Notes under the pieces: generated by a model
What the model was told of the DNA's origin: nothing
The model's input: only the letters and a program-made list of their open reading frames with translations
The model's database searches: none
Assembly: GCA_947624015.1 (NCBI GenBank)
Contig: CANQIA010000005.1
Location: 47,174-111,173 of the forward strand
DNA length: 64,000 nt
From: an uncultured Clostridia bacterium
Lineage (GTDB): Bacteria > Bacillota > Clostridia > Lachnospirales > CAG-274
Reading direction: 5' to 3'
Made by a program: the position numbers and the translations under genes
Part shown: one piece after another, positions 60,999 to 64,000 of the stretch
How positions within the stretch are numbered: the stretch's first letter is position 1
Layout of the letters: each line of letters starts with the position of its first letter

Positions 60999-63206
60999 TT
61001 ATTGTAAAACTACATTATCGCCTGCTATATATTTAAAGAGTCTTAAACTGTCCCTAGAGTCTAAAACATTGTCATTATTCAAATCTCCAATGTTAATATC
61101 CACCTGAATATTATCGCCTGCTATGTATTTAAATAATCTCAGGCTGTCCCTTGAATCGATAACACCGTCATTGTTTATGTCGCCTTTTTGATATGTGGGT
61201 ATGTCATAGGATGCCTTCCAGCCGTGTTCTTTAGCCCATGTGTCAGCGTAGGAGCCTTTTTCTACATAAAAGGTAAGGTTATCCTTATTGCAGTTATAAA
61301 ATGCATATTCATCTATTGATGTTACACTGCTCGGTATAGAAATTGCTTTAAGACTAATGCAATCTCCAAATGAAGAATCCTTAATTGTCGTTACTTTATT
61401 CGGTATATCAATAATTTCCAATTTTTTACATCCATTAAATGCAAAACTTTCAATTGATATTATATTACTTGACAAAGAAATCTTTTCTAGATTTGAGCAG
61501 CCAGAAAATGTATTTTCATCAATCTTATTTACATTTTCTGGTATAACTATATTTTTTAAACCTCTGCATCCCATAAACGCATATGATCTTATTTCTGTTA
61601 CTGTATTAGGTAAAATGCAGTTCTCAACTCTATTTTCACTTGGACAAATTATAACTTCCGTTTTATTTTTGTTATATAGAATACCGTTATCAGTAGTAAA
61701 ATACATATTGTTATTGTCAACATTTATTTCTTTTAAACACCCAATAATTTCGGTCCCATCATCTGATGAATAAAAAAATCCAAACATTGCTCTAAAGCCA
61801 ATATAATTCACATTTTGCGGTATTGTAATGCTACTGAAAGGACATGCAAAAAATGCGCAGGAACCTATATTCTCAAGACTTTGAGGTAAATCAATATTTT
61901 TTAAATTAAAACAATGGGCAAATGCATCATCTCTAATTTCTTTAAGCCCTTCCGGTAAAATTACACTTGATAATGCCATACACCCAAAAAAAGCCTCATT
62001 TCCTATGTGGGTCACACCTCTAGGTATAACAATACTTTTAAGATTTGTACAATTTTCAAAAAAACCTGTTCCTACACCATCAACCATTAACTCAGGCATA
62101 TTTATATTTTTTAGATTACTGCATCCACAAAAATCATAATTCCCTACGCGTATAATACTGTCTGGCAACGAAACTGTTTCAAGGCTTTCGCAATTTTCAA
62201 AGCAAGAATCATACAATCTTGTAACACTATTTGAAATTATCACTTTGTTAAGACTTGTACACCCCTTAAAGGCAGAATCACCTATAAACTTAGTACCATA
62301 AGGTATATCAATACTTTCAAGGCTTGTACAATTTTCAAAAAGGCTATAGCTTATGCTACTTAACCAATCAGGCATTGTTACAGTTCTGAGACCTGTACAA
62401 TCTTTAAAAACGCATGGGTCTAATGCAACATTTGACAGATAGCCCAAGTTTATGCTTGTAAGAGATGAACAGCCACTGAAAGCGTAGTTATATATTTCTG
62501 TCACACTCGACGGAACGTATATATAATCAAGACTTGTACAACCATAAAAAGATTTTTCACCTATGAATTTAATACCATAAGGCAAATCTATATCTTTAAG
62601 GCTGCTGCAATTTTCAAAAAGGCTATAACTAATGCCACCTAAATTTAAATTAGCAAGAGACATAGATTCAAGGCTGCTGCAATCTTTAAATGCAGAACCA
62701 CCGATACCTGTAATACTATCAGGAATATATATTTGTGTAAGATTTATACAGCCCTCAAAGGCATTGTTTTCTATACGCCAAGAGCCATCAGGAATTGCAA
62801 CATAGGATAATGAAGTACAATCCATAAAAGCACTTTCGCCTATGTATCTTACTCTTGTTCCGCTTATGTATGTAGGAATATTAGCACTTGTTATCGTCTT
62901 ATCAGCAGATATAACAGTATTTGTGTCAGTATTAAAATAAATATTACCTCCACCTACAGCATAGGTAACAATATTAGACGCATTCAAATCAACGACTTTG
63001 TTATCAGAAATATCTTTGTTATTCCTATATTCAAGCCCATTTTCTGTCACTTCAGGTTCGATATACAACGCAGAATCGGAAACAACTGTATCCTGCGATA
63101 TTCTCTCCGAAATATTTTCTGGCATTTCATCGGCGTAGCTTACACTATAGCTTGACACAACCAAAAACAAAGCTATTGCCGATGAAACAATTCTTTTTAA
63201 TTTCAT
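60999..63206 (-). CDS. Secreted BspA-like leucine-rich repeat protein with C-terminal dockerin
   Basis: A 735-aa exported protein: signal peptide about 1-25, N-terminal segment to about 85, then about 24 LRR_5 (BspA/TpLRR) repeats of 23 residues to about 660 (pattern IGESAFxGCTSLxxIxIPxSVTxI), and a type I dockerin with two EF-hand-like repeats (about 675-697 and 707-729; GDINNDGVIDSRDSLRLFKY and GDLNNDNVLDSRDSLRLFKY). LRR_5 proteins often mediate adhesion; the dockerin should dock it to a cohesin. It precedes the cohesin gene by 36 bases and probably shares its transcript. GC is lower than in the rest of the window. Confidence 0.88.
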   Translation of the reverse strand: MKLKRIVSSAIALFLVVSSYSVSYADEMPENISERISQDTVVSDSALYIEPEVTENGLEYRNNKDISDNKVVDLNASNIVTYAVGGGNIYFNTDTNTVISADKTITSANIPTYISGTRVRYIGESAFMDCTSLSYVAIPDGSWRIENNAFEGCINLTQIYIPDSITGIGGSAFKDCSSLESMSLANLNLGGISYSLFENCSSLKDIDLPYGIKFIGEKSFYGCTSLDYIYVPSSVTEIYNYAFSGCSSLTSINLGYLSNVALDPCVFKDCTGLRTVTMPDWLSSISYSLFENCTSLESIDIPYGTKFIGDSAFKGCTSLNKVIISNSVTRLYDSCFENCESLETVSLPDSIIRVGNYDFCGCSNLKNINMPELMVDGVGTGFFENCTNLKSIVIPRGVTHIGNEAFFGCMALSSVILPEGLKEIRDDAFAHCFNLKNIDLPQSLENIGSCAFFACPFSSITIPQNVNYIGFRAMFGFFYSSDDGTEIIGCLKEINVDNNNMYFTTDNGILYNKNKTEVIICPSENRVENCILPNTVTEIRSYAFMGCRGLKNIVIPENVNKIDENTFSGCSNLEKISLSSNIISIESFAFNGCKKLEIIDIPNKVTTIKDSSFGDCISLKAISIPSSVTSIDEYAFYNCNKDNLTFYVEKGSYADTWAKEHGWKASYDIPTYQKGDINNDGVIDSRDSLRLFKYIAGDNIQVDINIGDLNNDNVLDSRDSLRLFKYIAGDNVVLQ

Positions 63207-63221
63207 TATGATTCCTCCTTT

Positions 63222-63941
63222 TTATTTTCTCATAACATTAATTACCATTTTTATTACATTTGATAGTTTTATATTCCCCACAACAGGAATAGTGCTTTCA
63301 AGTATCTTGCAGAGCATTAAAATACCATTATCTTTTAATATATCACCTATGTCTTTTTGCTCAAAATACTCCGTATCAATATTATTTTTTTTGCACTCTT
63401 TCTTAATTTGTTCCCTTACTTTTTTTCTTGCGTCATCATCCTCAGAAATATCAAGTATTAAATCTATAAAATATTCAGGTGAAACACATAACAATTTGCT
63501 ATTTAGTTGAACATCTATATAACCTCCTTTAACTTCTATCGCATTTTTTATCTCATAATATAAATTCTTATCACGAATATCCAATTTTATTTTCCCTTTT
63601 TCGTACCGTATATTTTCACATAAGCGAAAGAATGACTTATGCCAATCAAAACCTTCATAAGGGTATTTTAATTCCTTTGATACCTTTAAATTACTTACTT
63701 TGCTTTGTGTAATACCAAGATATTTTGACAATATATAATCGCTATAGGAATTAACATCTTCTTCTGAAATATTCAATATTTTGTCTATATATAATGAAAA
63801 CATTAATATATCCAAATCTGCTTTGCGCATTGTTCCAAAATTACAAAAATAATAGTTTTCAGCTATTTTATCAAATGCTTCTGCCTTAGCTTTATCTGAA
63901 AATAACTGTTCATATTTTTCTTTAAAGTTTATCATAGTCAT
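63222..63941 (-). CDS. Unrecognised AT-rich gene upstream of the dockerin protein
   Basis: A 239-aa, highly charged (Lys/Glu/Asp/Ile-rich) soluble protein with no signal peptide. It has a helix-turn-helix-like stretch (SDYILSKYLGITQSKVSNLK, about 69-88) and a C-terminal hydrophobic helix (about 205-235). No family recognised. GAGGTGAT precedes ATG 63941, and the stop is 15 bases before the LRR-dockerin start, so the two may be cotranscribed. Codon use is much more AT-rich than elsewhere, suggesting acquisition. What lies upstream is outside the window. Confidence 0.65.
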   Translation of the reverse strand: MTMINFKEKYEQLFSDKAKAEAFDKIAENYYFCNFGTMRKADLDILMFSLYIDKILNISEEDVNSYSDYILSKYLGITQSKVSNLKVSKELKYPYEGFDWHKSFFRLCENIRYEKGKIKLDIRDKNLYYEIKNAIEVKGGYIDVQLNSKLLCVSPEYFIDLILDISEDDDARKKVREQIKKECKKNNIDTEYFEQKDIGDILKDNGILMLCKILESTIPVVGNIKLSNVIKMVINVMRK

Positions 63942-64000
63942 AGGATCACCTCTATTTTTGAGTTGAAATCGGAAATCCGAAAAGGTACACTTTTCCGATT
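63942..64000. other. Window end with imperfect inverted repeat
   Basis: AATCGGAAA near 63967 and TTTTCCGATT at 63991-64000 are complementary. This may be part of a terminator or operator upstream of the last gene, but the structure runs off the window. Confidence 0.3.

Noticed and set aside
61250..62900. Regularly spaced near-repeats of about 69 bases
   Set aside because: They encode 23-residue leucine-rich repeats, not a CRISPR array.
1..64000. tRNA, rRNA, CRISPR or prophage regions
   Set aside because: I read the intergenic gaps on both strands and saw no cloverleaf with CCA-type end, no rRNA-like sequence, no spacer array and no phage structural genes; a covariance search was not possible.

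Overview
The window reads as chromosome of an anaerobic, spore-forming Clostridia-type Firmicute, probably from a gut or plant-fibre habitat. The indicators are strong Shine-Dalgarno sites (AGGAGG), consensus housekeeping promoters with 17-base spacers, sporulation genes (a SpoIIQ-like protein, PdaA-type de-N-acetylase, both dipicolinate synthase subunits), a homodimer-type pyruvate:ferredoxin oxidoreductase, GlnRS, the Smc-FtsY pair, and many secreted proteins with SLH, NlpC/P60, cohesin, dockerin and Thr-rich linker modules. I cannot name a genus. No rRNA, tRNA, CRISPR array, phage block or transposase gene was seen.

Layout. 1-2.4 kb: end of a polysaccharide chain-length/tyrosine kinase locus, then a gluconate 5-dehydrogenase-like SDR convergent with a HAD phosphatase. 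2.5-8 kb: envelope block on the minus strand (CAP protein and two tandem L,D-transpeptidase paralogs). 8-14.7 kb: RF3, FtsY, Smc. 14.8-18.1 kb: argF-trpS-kdgK-small Cys protein operon. 18.2-24.3 kb: SpoIIQ-like gene, AI-2E family permease, PepD, UPF0210/ACT pair, class B sortase. 24.3-31.4 kb: rhamnogalacturonan acetylesterase-like SGNH enzyme with SLH repeats, Nudix, DnaI/DnaD helicase loading pair, MATE exporter, SLH-NlpC/P60 protein. 31.5-42 kb: Pgi, PdaA, lipoprotein, two flavoproteins, LCP ligase, GlnRS, AroD. 42-46.3 kb: secreted YHYH/Ig protein, SH3-NlpC/P60 hydrolase, ArsR-P1B ATPase metal resistance operon. 46.4-53 kb: pth-rarD-mfd and spoVFAB. 53-59.5 kb: tautomerase, SLH lipoprotein, an unrecognised 505-aa protein, and PFOR. 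59.7-64 kb: a cohesin protein, a dockerin-tailed leucine-rich-repeat protein and an unrecognised, AT-rich gene.

How it fits together. Cell-surface biology dominates: peptidoglycan cross-linking and hydrolysis, sortase, S-layer-anchored enzymes and a cohesin/dockerin pair. RG-acetylesterase, KDG kinase and the gluconate dehydrogenase-like SDR suggest use of pectin and sugar acids, feeding glycolysis (Pgi) and PFOR.

The most unusual item is a 242-275-base structured, non-coding repeat present twice in opposite orientations (18976-19217 and 34295-34569). Both ends and an internal block are conserved, several hairpins change sequence while keeping their pairing, and each copy is flanked by a near-perfect direct duplication (31 and 24 bases) of the transcription terminator and stop codon of a neighbouring gene. 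Removing the element and one duplicate restores a normal terminator with its U-tract in both places. This looks like a terminator-targeting, non-autonomous mobile element or mobile structured RNA. Other notable items are an L,D-transpeptidase paralog with both active-site histidines changed to Asn, WalR-like 11-base repeats over the start of an NlpC/P60 hydrolase transcript, an attenuator-like set of competing helices between the CAP and L,D-transpeptidase genes, and the cohesin/dockerin pair.
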